This document shows positions 46,212 to 57,960 of a stretch of 64,000 nt of DNA, piece after piece. The stretch spans positions 834,942-898,941 of the forward strand of contig CACVBU010000274.1 of the NCBI GenBank assembly GCA_902728285.1, read 5' to 3'. How positions within the stretch are numbered: the stretch's first letter is position 1; each line of letters opens with the position of its first letter. The position numbers and the translations under genes are program-made. The notes under the pieces are model-generated. The model was given only the letters and a program-made list of their open reading frames with translations. It did not search any database and was not told the origin of the DNA. Source of the DNA: Clytia hemisphaerica. Taxonomy: Eukaryota > Cnidaria > Hydrozoa > Leptothecata > Clytiidae.

Positions 46212-49113
46212 TAGGGTAGGGCGTCAACAGTCATTTTTGGGGCAAACTCAGATAATTCAAGATGTAGTGTTTTTTTATGAAAATTTAACCTATTGTGAGG
46301 CATTCTGCGCAATTTTTAAGGTCAGAAGTTCAAAATTGGCCGAACCCCCCTGGGGGTACTGATTCGCACTACAGGCAAAAATTGGAAAAAATGGCATTTT
46401 CTGGCCTTTTCAGGCCTGTAAATATGTCAAAACTATTGCAAATCTTATTTTTTTCACTTGCTGTACTAAATTTTATGAAGAAACAACAAAATAATCATAT
46501 TGGATTGAAAATTGTGCCCATTAGAGCCCTAAAAGAGCCGTTTTAAGCCAATTTTGGGTAGCAAAATGCTTTTTAAGGCCAATTTTGCAAGCTCATAAAC
46601 TTTAAACTGATCGATTCGCATGCCTGAAATTTTCAGAGATGGAAGTCTTCAATAAAGTCTTTAAGCAAAATGAATTTCAAGTTTTTCACTTTTTTCAAAA
46701 AATCATAATGGCGTCTTCAAAAATTGCTTTTTAGCAAAAAAAATCATATTTCTCAAAAAATAGCATTTTTTAAGGCAAGCTTCTACAAACTGAGTTTAAA
46801 TGCTGACTGAAATTTTTTTTGCAGTGATAGTATACTGGAGATACTCCAGGGAAATCAAAATCATTTGCATCTGGGATGGGTCTATGTCCGCCATTATGGA
46901 AATAAAATCCCTGCTAAGAGCCATTTTTCAGGCCAAAAACCCAAATTTGGACTGAAAAAATCTCTAAAAATGTCAATAGACATGAGTCCAAATTTTCTTG
47001 CAGTGATAGTATTTTGGAAATACTACAGGAAAATCAAAGTCATCTGGGCTTGGGATTTGGGTATATCCACCATTTTGGAATTGAAATTCCTGCTAAAACG
47101 CAATATTTCAATCAAAAATCCAATTTTTCACTCAAAAAATCTTAACAATGGCAATAGACATGAACCTAAAATCTTTTTGCAGTGATAGTCTTCTGGAAAT
47201 ACTCTAGGGAAATCAAAATTGTTTGGGTTTAGGATTTGGGTATATCCGCCATTATGGAATTGAAATATGTGTTAAAACTGGCTAAAATACAACGTTTCAA
47301 GCAAAAACCCCGTTTTTGAATAAAAATTACTCTAAAATGACAATAGACATGGACCCAAATTTTTTTGCAGTGATAGTCTTCTGGAAATACTCCAGGGAAA
47401 TCAAAATTGTTTGGTTTAGGATTTGAGTATATCTGCCATTATGGAATTGAAATATGTGTTAAAACTGGTTAAATTGCAACATTTCAAGCAAAAATATTAT
47501 ATTGACTTAAAAACTGCTCTAATATGGCAATAGACATGAACCTAAAATCTTTTTGCAGTGATAATATTCTGTAAATACTCTAGGGGTAAAAACTATTCAG
47601 GTATAACATGCTTCTGGGACCGCATTTTTTAAACTGAAGCCAGTTTTAAAATGTATATAATATTTCAAGCTAAAATTTAATCTTTTTTTGACGAAACAAG
47701 TCTTGAAAATGGAAATGTAAGTGGGCTATAAAGAATTGTTGAGTGAAATGGGATTTTTTAAATAATATATTTCAACTAGTATTTCTAAATTAAAGGATTG
47801 TAAATTCACATTCTTTGCTTAATATGATATACAAAATATTTAGTCAATTATGATGTATCGGATGGAAATGTGTAGCATTTTAACAGAGATTTCATTTCCA
47901 TAAGGGTGGATGTAAACAAATCTCAGACTGAAATGATTTTGTTTTTCCAGGAATATTCACAGAATACTATCACTTCAAAAAAATTTGGGTCCATGTCTAT
48001 TGTCATTTTAGAGTAATTTTTATTCAAAAACGGGGTTTTTGCTTGAAACGTTGTATTTTAGCCAGTTTTAGCACATATTTCAATTCCATAATGGCGGATA
48101 TACCCAAATCCTAAACCCAAACAATTTTGATTTACCTGGAGTATTTCCAGATGACTATCACTGCAAAAAGATTTTAGGTTCATGTCTATTGCCATTTTTA
48201 AGATTTTTTGAGTCAAAAATTGGATTTTTGATTGAAATATTGCGTTTAAGCAGGAATTTCAATTCCAAAATGGTGGATATACCCAAATCCCACGCCCAGA
48301 TGACTTTGATTTTCCTGTAGTATTTCCAGAATACTATCACTGCAAGAAAATTTGGACTCATGTCTATTGACATTTTAGAGATTTTTTCAGTCCAAATTTG
48401 GGTTTTTGGCCTGAAAAATGGCTATTAGCAGGGATTTTTTTTCCATAATGGCGGACATAGACCCATCCCAGATGCAAATGATTTTGATTTCCCTGGAGTA
48501 TCTCCAGTATACTATCACTGCAAAAAAAATTTCAGTCAGCATTTAAACTCAGTTTGTAGAAGCTTGCCTTAAAAAATGCTATTTTTTGAGAAATATGATT
48601 TTTTTTTGCTTTTTTTTGAAGACGCCATTATGATTTTTTGAAAAAAGTGAAAAACTTGAAATTCATTTTGCTTACAGACTTTATTGAAGACTTCCATCTC
48701 TGAAAATTTCAGGCATGTGAATCGATCAGTTTAAAGTTTATGAGCTTGCAAAATTGGCCTTAAAAAGCATTTTGCTACCCGAAATTGGCTTAAAACGGCT
48801 CTTTTAGGGCTCTAATGGGCACAATTTTCAATCCAATATGATTATTTTGTTGTTTCTTCATAAAATTTAGTACATCAAGTGAAAAAAATAAGATTTGCAA
48901 TAGTTTTGACATATTTACGGGCCTGAAAAGGCCAGAAAATGCCATTTTTTCCAATTTTTGACTGTAGTGCGAATCAGTACCCCCAGGGGGGTTCGGCCAA
49001 TTTTGAACTTCTGACCTTAAAAATTGCGCAGAATGCCTCACAATAGGTTAAATTGTCATAAAAAAACACTACATCTTGAATTTTCTGACTTTGACATTTG
49101 ACGCCCCACCCTA
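46212..49113. mobile_element. 2.9 kb foldback element (hAT-like ends)
   Basis: Two long inverted arms (about 46212-47590 and 47930-49113) match closely; the ends are TAGGGTAGGGCGTCAA and TTGACGCCCCACCCTA. CAATTGA flanks both sides (46205-46211 and 49114-49120). Each arm contains a roughly 180 bp tandem repeat whose unit starts near CAGTGATAGT (46824, 47001, 47180, 47370, 47557) and is mirrored in the right arm. No transposase. TAGGG-type ends with a 7-8 bp duplication fit hAT elements, an inference. Mirror-image open stretches (46295-46546 and 48790-49041) are by-products. Confidence 0.88.
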
Positions 49114-49378
49114 CAATTGACTCTCGCTAATACGACCTTTCACTATTCGAATATTTTCATAAATGACACGTCAAAATTTTAATTTACCTTACTTCTTTCC
49201 AATGCAAAAATGGTTCTTTCAAAATTTTTAAAACTCAATAAAATCCACTTGAAAAGAGAGAAACATTTTTATGGCCCACCCGCTAGGATATCTTTCTTCC
49301 CTGAATTAAAATTTACTCGAAAATCCTCAAACAACAAGTGGGGCGACTAAATTTACAATACACTTCCGACCACCTTGA
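49114..49378. other. Short junction sequence
   Basis: Contains ACACTTCCGACCACCTTGATG, similar to the region near 58040 next to the reverse transcriptase remnant. Nothing else recognised. Confidence 0.35.
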
Positions 49379-51955
49379 TGCTGGTTATGCATTTAACACA
49401 TATATAATTGCTATCTACGTGAGCATGAACGTTAAACAATCATTCAGAACAAAAATAGTGACGATTTATTAAAATTAGTCGTTTGTTTCTTATAAAAAAA
49501 AACGTTTAGAAACCAAAATTTCATGCTTTTGAAATATTCTTTCATATTCAAGACTTCGTGAGCATAAAAAGACATCTATCTCATCAAAAAATTGAGTAAT
49601 TTGGCTAAGAACATTGATGTATGCTTATTAATAGTGATTCTTATAGATAAAGATGCGTTTTTTGAGCTGAAAAGTTTTTTTACAAAAATCTGCTTGACCC
49701 ATCTTTTACCTACTTTCATGCAAGAAAAATCAGAAAAAAACAACGATCCAATATTTCACAAAGTCCAAAAAACCCATTTTTTAGCCGTTTTTTGGCCCAA
49801 ATTTTCCCAAAAACATTTTTTTTCGAAAATCGGGCTCAGTCACATTCGAGGGTTTATAGTTATGCATCTTTGTGCAAAAAATCATAAAGAATGGAACAGG
49901 CAATCTCGAGAAAAGCTAATACCTAAGTAATTGATAATGTGCTTATAAAAAAATATCGAATTTAGCCAGTTTTTCTATAAAAACACGCCAAGCAACCAAA
50001 ATTTCATGTCTAAACACACATATGCTTCAAAAGTAAGCCTTCGTGAGCAAAAAAAAACATCTATCTCATAAAAAAATTGAGTAATTTGACTAAGAACATT
50101 GATGTATGCTTATTAATAGTGATTCTTATAGATAAACATGCGTTTTTTAAGCCAAATAAATTTTTTTGCAAAAATCTGCTTGAGCCATCTTTTACCTATG
50201 ATGGTACCCTACTTTCATGCAAAAAATCAAAAAAATTTAATGATCCAATTTTTCACAAAGTCCAAAAAACCCGTTTTTCAGCCGTTTTTTGGCCCAAATT
50301 TGCCCAAAAAACTTTTTTTTCGAAAATCGGGCTCGGTCACATTTTGGCCTACACTGTTTTGCACCTTTGTACCAAAAATCAAATGATTCCTATGATTCAA
50401 TCTGGAGAAAAGCTGGTAACGAACGGACAGACGGACGGACGAACGGACAAAGGTGAATTTATAGGACCTTCACCCCACCGGGGTAGGTCCAAAAAGCGAA
50501 GAAACAAAAATATATGCCCTACTGAGCATTTTTGAAATAGGGGTGTTGTTCTTTGTATTTTTTTTGGTAACAGATATTAAATTGAACCGTTAAATTGAAC
50601 CCTAAATACACGCTTTTTTATAAGAATGGTGTTTTTTCATTTCAGGATGGATTCTTAACTTTTTAGGAAAAATCTAAAATATTCTTACCGTATATTCTAA
50701 AGTTAGGATACAACCCCACCTAAATCTAGCATGTAATACATACCTCGAGCAAAGATTGGGCATTTTTGTGAAAGTTTTAAGGATTGCTTGAAGATAATTA
50801 GTAACAATGTACAGGTAAAACGTCTGTGATCAAAAAGATAATGTGAACCGAGTCAACAAAGTGCTCACTATCAGAAAGAACGGATCCAATCTCAAGATTC
50901 TGAAATTGATGGACATAAATTAAGAATATGGTCTGCAATAATTGGATTCAATCGTGTTATTTTTGTCGTAAATAAGTGATACTTTTATGGACCTACCTGG
51001 TTATGCATTTAACACATATATAATTGATATCTACATAAGCGTGACCATGAAACAATCATTCAGAACACAAATAGTGACGATCTATTAAAATTAGTCGTTT
51101 GTTTCTTATAAAAAAAAGTTTAGAAACCAAAATTTCATGCTCTTAAAATATTATTTCATATTCAAGACTTCGAGAACGTATCTCATAAAAAAATTCAGTA
51201 ATTTCAAGAACATTGATGTATGCTTATTAGTAGTGATTCTTATAGATAAAGATGCGTTTTTTGAGCTGAAAAATTCTTTTTTTACAAAAATCTGCTTGAG
51301 CCATCTTTTACCTACTTTCATGCAAAAAGTCAGAAAAAACAATGATCCAATTTCACAAAGTCCAAAAAACCCTTTTTTTAGCCGTTTTTTAGCTGAAATT
51401 TGCCCCCAAATTTGTTTTTTCGAAAATCGGGCTCCGTCACATTCGAGGGTTCATAGTTATGCATCTTTGCTCAAAAAATCATAAAGAATGAAAGAGCCAA
51501 TCTCGAGAAAAGCTAATACCTAAGTAATTGATAATGTGCTTATAAAAGAATATCGAATTTGGCCTATTTTCCTATAAAAACACGCCAAGCAACTAAAATT
51601 TCATGTCTAAACACACATATTTATTAAAAGTAAGCCCTCCTGAGCAAAAAAAACATCTATCTCATTAAAAAATTGAGTAATTTGACTAAGAACATTGATG
51701 TATGCTTATTAATAGTGATTCTTATAGATAAACATGCGTTTTTTGAGCCAACAAAATTGTTTTGCAAAAATCTGCTTAAGCCATCTTTTACCTACGATGG
51801 TACCCTACTTTCATGCAAAAAATCAGAAAAAATTAACGACCTAATTTTTCACAAAGTCCAAAAAAACCCGTTTTTTAGCCGTTTTTTGGCCCAAATTTGC
51901 AGTTGAAAATCGGGCTCCGTCACATTTGAGGGTTTATAGTTGTGCATCTTTGTGT
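49379..51955 (+). repeat. A-B-A'-B' tandem repeat block
   Basis: Two related roughly 500 bp modules alternate: A at about 49379-49930, B at 49960-50460, A' at 50997-51530 and B' at 51560-51900. A and A' both start at CTGGTTATGCATTTAACACA. Within all four, AACATTGATGTATGCTTATT and a Phe/Lys-rich open stretch recur. B ends in an ACGGACAGACGGACGGACGA microsatellite. B' runs directly into the upstream sequence of precursor copy 3. Confidence 0.8.
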
Positions 51956-52056
51956 AACCACGAATATCTCATTAAGTGCATGCACCAGGTCTTTCAGTCA
52001 CTGCGAGACTTATCATCTTCACAGTTCCACTTGTCAAGATAACAACTCAACTCAAA

Positions 52057-53074
52057 ATGAAGATTTGGAAAGCTTTGTTACTTCTCTCCTTCTTGGTCGC
52101 AACAGTTTATTGTTAGTAAATACTCCTAACAATTTTATTTTATTTTTCTCGACAATTACTTTTCAAAAAGAACATCTTTATAGTTATACGTTTTAAAGCG
52201 AACTTTACCTTCGTTTATTACCTCAAAATTGTCTTAATTTCTATCAACACTTTTTGTTCGATAAACAGGTGCTGAGGAATCATCAAAAGATGAAACTCCA
52301 GCAGCAGAAGCAGTTGAAGATGAATTAGACGATGAATTACTATTGGATCAAGAAGGTGAAGAAAACGAAAGTGAAAGTGATGAGATTGAACAAGATGAAG
52401 ATGAAGATGAAGACGAAGAATCAGAAGATCTCCAAGATCAAGCTGGTAAATCTTCTCGTTCTAAATTGTTTAATTATATATTTGTACTACAATTAAACAG
52501 CTAGAAAAGGGATTGATAGAATAGAAGTAGATACTCTATTTATACTTTATACACAGACAACTTAAAGCTATAATTTTAACAAATTGTCAATACGAATCAT
52601 CCTCTTCTTTTAGATGCCGGACATGCTAGATATTATCCCAAGAAAAGAATTTCCCGAAAAAGAATCGATGTTTTCGTCAACAAAAACGTTGGTGAATACA
52701 AAAACACACGCACTGACAAACCAAACAAATGTTGGTACAGTCGCAAATGCGTCAAACGTGGTGGTCTCTACAACCGACGATGTGTCCGAGTTGTTGTCCG
52801 AAAATATTGCCAATACAAATACACCACAACTTGCAAATTCTGCACCAAATATTACATCAGAGCCTGTTATCGAATCAGATACAGCAAATACAAATCCCAC
52901 GTCAAATGTTACAGAAGCGAAGATAAGGAATCGTGCAAACGAGATGTTAGTGGAAGTTTCAACAAGACAGTTTTGGAGAGCCAGAAATTCTTCAACGTCA
53001 AAGGATACCCACACTACGCTCCACACCCACACGGCCGATTCCACCACAAACGTGTTCACCCAAAACCATGGTAA
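52057..53074 (+). CDS. Cationic Cys-rich precursor, copy 3 (type A, probably decaying)
   Basis: Exons 52057-52111, 52269-52445 and 52614-53074 would give 230 residues with no stop codon. Three signs of decay: (1) about 180 bp upstream, including the TATA box, is missing compared with copy 4, since the GCACCAGGTCTTT block joins straight to CAGTCACTGCGAGAC at about 51994; (2) the first donor is GTTAGT, not GTAAGT; (3) the first of the ten cysteines is Tyr (GEYKNT). It also has SRKC where others have RRKC. The reading frame is otherwise intact, so the loss is recent or the gene uses another promoter. The tail is type A. Confidence 0.68.
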
Positions 53075-54898
53075 ACATCTCCCAATCAAATCGATTTAAC
53101 GTAAACGCATAGCGGACTGGACTAACGGACTACAATTTCGATTATTAAATTTTACTTTCACTTTTACTTATAAATTGTAAAATTGACTTTTACGTTATTG
53201 TAAAATTGACTCTTACATTTTTATGATGAAATGCATCAATGACTGAAAACTTGTTACTGAAAACCATGAATGTTTTTTTTTTCAAAATAGTTTATCCTTT
53301 GTTAGTTTTTCTGTATTTTTAGTAGATAAACTCATGTGAAAGCTTTGAAATTAAGTAGCAGAGTATTCAGATCTAAATAACAAGGGCTGCTTACCAAGGC
53401 TATAAGCAATATAAGTTTATGCCATTTAATCTGACTAATAGAAAAGGCAACATAAGAGTCCTCATGGGAAACCTTCGACACTTCGTGAGAAAAAGCAAGA
53501 GATTCGATCAACGGATTACCAACTCATAGAAAACACTCCTCGTTGGGTCAACATTTTCTACAAGTTTGCTACCAACTATTTCCAAGCGGACGTTTTGTTG
53601 AACGACAATTTCCGACATAAGTCTCTCCATCGGTTTTTTCTCCATGTTGACGTCAACCTGAACAGACATTTCCCTGGTATACCTAGTTTCCCAGAACGGA
53701 TGATTTGCCCACAAACATCGGCCGGCGGAGGTTTCCCCGAAAAGTTTTGATTGACCAACCAAATAGCCTAAATATACATAAATTTCTTGGAATTTCTAGA
53801 AGCGAAATCTTATTCAGACTAACATACGCAGATTCTCAAGAAAAGGGGAATTTTTTTTACAAAATCAAAGCTGAAGACAGCTTTGTCCCCTTACACTTCA
53901 ATGACGAGCCCTTAAATGATTTTTTACCAACAGACTCATACTAAATGATTCTGCAATTCACTCTACAAGTCAAATCAACATGTCTGCTTTCGATTTTGGA
54001 ATCTAAATTACTTGAGCTTCCCTAAACGACCATTCCAAAGGTTGGGATAACGTTATGTCATGTTACTTATTGACTGGATACCACCAGTAGAAACTTAGGA
54101 GGGCCATGACCTAAACATAATTTGATAGCACCAATAAAGGCAGTTCAATTGGGCATAGATTATATCTAATCGTGGGTGACATAATGTTCAACTATCACAT
54201 CAGGTGAAATTATAAGCATTTAAATATGGAAAGCACGTCTAAGCTATGATTTCACTCACACACTTGCATTTTTCTTAGTCTACCCTCAAATACATCATAA
54301 CACGTTAAACGTATTGGGGATAGCCCTCACTAACATTTGATATCAAGGGGTAAACAGGTCTCATTTTTGTCAAGTGAACGGCGAAAACATAAAACGAGTC
54401 GTTGGTCTGAATATCGCATTTATCATTACATAAGCATACTTAAAGTAGTGAATACAGTGAATTTTAAACAATTTAGCCAGCCTAGCGAGAACAAAGTCAA
54501 CCCCTGGGGATATTTTATTAAGTTTTGAAAGAAAATACGAAAAACAGGGAAACTAAATTAAAGGAAGAAATTTTATGGCATTATCGATAAAAGCCCGATC
54601 AGGAAAATGTTCTATTGGCATTCCGTCTGGTCGAAGAAAAGAACAGGGAATTGGTCATTGAATAAATGTCCATCGGGAAAATTGCCATCGAGGGGTCCTA
54701 TGGGAATTGTCGATCGCAAATGAAAAAAGCTGTAAAGAAAACAATCATTCTTAATGATTCATGTTAAGAATTTTTCTTTCGTCAAGAAAATGTAAAAATC
54801 AATTTCACATAAGTTTAAAAGTAAAGATAATAGTAAAAAATAATGATAATGTCCAGTCAGTTCAGCATTTTGTTGTGGTCGATTTGATTGGGAGATGT
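53075..54898. other. Centre between the plus- and minus-strand copies
   Basis: Holds the 3' flanks of copies 3 and 4 and the unidentified open stretches at 53442-53944. Apart from these I see nothing; this is where transcription from both sides would converge. Confidence 0.4.
53442..53944 (+). pseudogene. Unrecognised coding-like region, probably frameshifted
   Basis: Open without a stop from 53442 to 53750 (102 codons; contains NTPRWVNIFYKFATNYFQAD), then a second frame (53705-53944) with KGNFFYKIKAEDSFVPLHFN. The frames differ by two bases and no good splice pair joins them, which suggests a decayed gene. The minus strand of 53508-53762 is open too, so direction is uncertain. I recognise no family. 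Confidence 0.3.
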
Positions 54899-56033
54899 TT
54901 ACCATGGTTTTGGGTGAACACGTTTGTGGTGGAATCGGCCGTGTGGGTGTGGAGCGTAGTGTGGGTATCCTTTGACGTTGAAGAATTTCTGGCTTTCCAA
55001 AACAGTCTTGTTGAAAGTTCCGCTAACATCTCGTTTGCATGATTCCTTGCCTTTGCTTCTGTAACATCTGACGTAGGATTTGTATTTGCTGTATCTGATT
55101 CGATAACAGGCTCTTATGTAATATTTGGTGCAGAATTTGCAGGTGGTTGTGTATTTGTATTGGCAATATTTTCGAACAACAACTCGGACACATCGTCGGT
55201 TGTAGAGACCACCACGTTTGACGCATTTGCGACGGTACCAGCATTTGTTTGGTTTGTCAGCGCGTGTGTTTTTGCATTCACCAACGTTCTTGTTGACAAA
55301 AACATCGACTCTATTTCGGGAAACTCTTTTCTTGGGATAATATCTGACATGTCCGGCATCTAAAAGAAGAGGATGATTCTTATTCATTATATGCACCACT
55401 GCAATATGACTTCAGGAAATTATGCAACTTTTCTCTTTTTGTTCCACCCAATACGTCACTTTTTCTTTTGTTTAAGTGACGTATTGGGTGGAAAATTTTC
55501 AAAGTTCTCAGAAGACTCTCCAGTGGTGCATATAATGAATTGATAATTTGTCAAAAATACACCTTTGTTAGCTAGGTAATGTGTATAATGATGTATAAAT
55601 TGCGTATCTGCTTCAAATACTTTGTATTAATGACAGAACGAGGGAATTTACCAGCTTGATTTTGGAGATCTTCAGATTCTTCGTCTTCTTCTTCGTCTTC
55701 GTCTTGTTCCATCTCATCACTTTCACTTTCGTTTTCTTCATCTTCTTGAGCCAATGGTAATTCATCGTCTAAGTCATCTTCAACTGCTTCTGCTGCTGGT
55801 GTTTCATCTTTTGATGATTCCTCAGCGCCTGTTTATCGAATAAAATGTGTTGATATAAATTAATACAATTTTGAGGTAACAAACGAAGGTAAAGCTCGCT
55901 TTAAAACATAACTATGAAAATTTTCTTTTTGCGACATAAAGGTTGAATGAAATAAAATTGTTAGGAGTATTTACTTACAATAAACTGTTGCGACCAAGAA
56001 GGAGAGAAGTAACAAAGCTTTCCAAATCTTCAT
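54899..56033 (-). CDS. Secreted cationic 10-Cys precursor, copy 4 (tail type A)
   Basis: Exons 56033-55979, 55828-55652 and 55359-54899 give 230 residues. The signal peptide is as in copy 1. The propiece is four codons shorter than in copies 1 and 2, has Met where others have Ile in DEMEQ, and ends LQNQA. Exon 3 keeps all ten cysteines and ends HPKPW. A synonymous change (ATA for ATC, Ile) creates a TAA in the competing shifted frame, showing that only the Cys-rich frame is maintained. Intron 2 contains a 159 bp MITE (55382-55540). Confidence 0.87.
55382..55540. mobile_element. MITE inside intron 2 of copy 4
   Basis: Ends ATTCATTATATGCACCACTG and CAGTGGTGCATATAATGAAT, with an inner hairpin CCACCCAATACGTCAC / GTGACGTATTGGGTGG. 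Introns of copies 5 and 6 show the uninterrupted sequence. Confidence 0.85.
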
Positions 56034-56098
56034 TTTGAATTGAGTTGTTATCTTGACAAGTGGAACTGTGAAGATGATAAGTCTCGCAGTGACTGGCC

Positions 56099-56106
56099 TT
56101 TTTATA
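56099..56106 (-). promoter_or_regulatory. TATA box of precursor copy 4
   Basis: TATAAAAA on the minus strand, 73 bases before the ATG. The upstream block to about 56440 is shared with copy 5 (59563-59880), including the GCACCAGGTCTTTCTTAAAT and CAGCGCTGCGATATTATTTC phrases. Confidence 0.8.
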
Positions 56107-56506
56107 TCATTTCCTCACGAGGAAGTCTGCAGGCGTTTAATTGAGACTGGGTTTCGGTCCATCAATGTTTGGTTTTATTATTTCTTAATTTTGAAAACCC
56201 AAGACTTAACGAGCTTCCTTAACGCTACAAACAATAACATTGCTCCCCAATCGGCAAAATGAGTAATTTTGATTTAAGAAAGACCTGGTGCATGCATTTG
56301 CTAAGATATTCGTGGTTTTCTTCTATTTGACTTAATCGATTTCCTTGTTTGTCAAATTAACCAATAAACATAGGCTAATATAGGTCAAATCAACCAGCGC
56401 TGCGATATTATTTCCTTGTAAACAGTTGCATTGTTAGAGTGAAACGACTGAATGTACTTTTGAAAAGTGCAGTATTTGTTTATATTGCAGTAAGGCAATA
56501 GTGAAT

Positions 56507-57044
56507 TTTTAATATTTGCCACTTACAAAATATAAAGTTCTACTTGATGTAGCCCACAAAACTGTGGCATGTTATACATATTCTGTTAGGCCAATTATCC
56601 GCGAGTCTGAAAATTTAAGAATCGCAATGAAAAAATTTGATGAAGAAGAAAATGAAGAGGACTTTTGCGAAGAAGAGTATTTCAACTTTGAAGAACTTAG
56701 TTTCGGCGAAGAAAAAACATTTTGAAATTTTTTTGTGGTATAGCTTTTATCGAACTAAAATTACTTTTTTGGAAAATTTTTCTAAAAGCTTATTTGCTTC
56801 ATAATCTTGAAAATAGTGCTTTTTGACCAATTTTCCATCCTAATTTTTCATAGAAAAACAGCCATAACTTTTGATGCATTAATTAAGAAAATTTTTCCGA
56901 AAAATGTAAAACAGTTCAATTCTTTGCGGATAGTTTGAAAAAACTTCGAAACAAAAACAAGGTTAATCACCCATTAAAACTTAGCACTTTTTATAAAAGA
57001 AGGTGATGCAACGTCTTTTTAAAGTTCATAACGTCATTTTTGTA
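56507..57044 (+). repeat. Acidic ORF repeat, copy c
   Basis: The longest copy: an open stretch at 56516-56725 reads MPLTKYKVLLDVAHK, then SVRPIIRESENLR and an acidic end with FNFEELSFGEEKTF. The far end carries GTTCATAACGTCATTTTT as at 1337. It ends where the orphan promoter of the precursor family begins. Confidence 0.55.
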
Positions 57045-57135
57045 AAGATGATTAGTCTTGCTTCGGATGGCCTTTTTATATCATTTATTAATGAGGAAGT
57101 CCGCAGGCGTTTAATTGACACTGGGTTTCTATCCA
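57045..57135 (-). pseudogene. Orphan promoter of the precursor family
   Basis: Matches the sequence upstream of copy 6 (62720-62810) almost exactly, with TATAAAAA at 57080-57073, but stops before the leader. No exon follows on the minus strand; the acidic ORF repeat replaces it. It marks a lost gene copy. Confidence 0.75.
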
Positions 57136-57424
57136 TTAGTATTCGGTTTTATATTTTGATATTAATGAAACCCAATTCTAATGATCTTCCTTAACGCTAA
57201 AACTTTAAACTGAGGTCTATAATATTAGAAAGAATTTTGCAGTGGCTTTTATGGATTGTGGGTAGCATATATTAATCATCTTCTTTGTTGTGAATATAAA
57301 CTAGTTGATAGGTGCGCGCCTTCGAATAAATAACATTATTAAGAAAGATGCTAACTTTGTTTATCATTCCAATACTTCAGGCGTAAAAACGCGAGCAGAA
57401 TCTTCTGCGAGTATGAAAAATCGC

Positions 57425-57960
57425 AAAATTTACGACAAGTTCAGTTCTTGAGAACAGCGAATATGGTCTAGGATAAGCGAAAACAAGGATGAGTCATCAG
57501 CAAATAGTTTGAACATGGAAATAATGTAAATAAAAAAAAAGAGGAGTCCGAGAATAGATCTCTGAGGTACGACGGCCAAGATTTTCGTCCAATCAAAAGC
57601 TTGACCATCAAGAAACACCGGTCCGTCTCCCGTGAAGAAAATTCTGGAATAATAAAAGAAGAGAGCCAGAAACACCATATGACTTAAGTTTGAAAATTAA
57701 ACCATTATGCCAAACTCTGTCAAAAATTTTGGAAATATCAAGGAATACTCCACGAGTATCTAGGGGTCGATCAATATCAAAACCATTCAGGATGTCGTGT
57801 GTTATGGATAACAGCTGAGACAAACAAGAGTCACCCTCGCGGAAACCAGACTGGGAATTTGTGAAAAGATTGTTGTTTTCAAATAGGTGTAGACGGAGTC
57901 AAAGGTTTTTCAACGATTTTTCCAAAAATAGGCAGAAGAGACACTGTCCGTCAGAATCTT
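57425..57960 (-). pseudogene. Non-LTR retrotransposon reverse transcriptase remnant 1
   Basis: Two overlapping frames carry reverse transcriptase motifs: LLSITHDILNGFD and VFLDISKIFDRVWHNGLIF (motif A region), then KILAVVPQRSILGLLFF (motif B region) and LFADDSSLF (the ADD catalytic motif). The order and motifs fit Jockey/CR1-type LINEs. A frameshift separates the halves, and there is no endonuclease. It repeats at 63105-63640. Confidence 0.8.

Noticed and set aside
46295..49041. Matching 83-codon ORFs on opposite strands
   Set aside because: They are the same sequence in the two arms of the foldback element and show no protein features.
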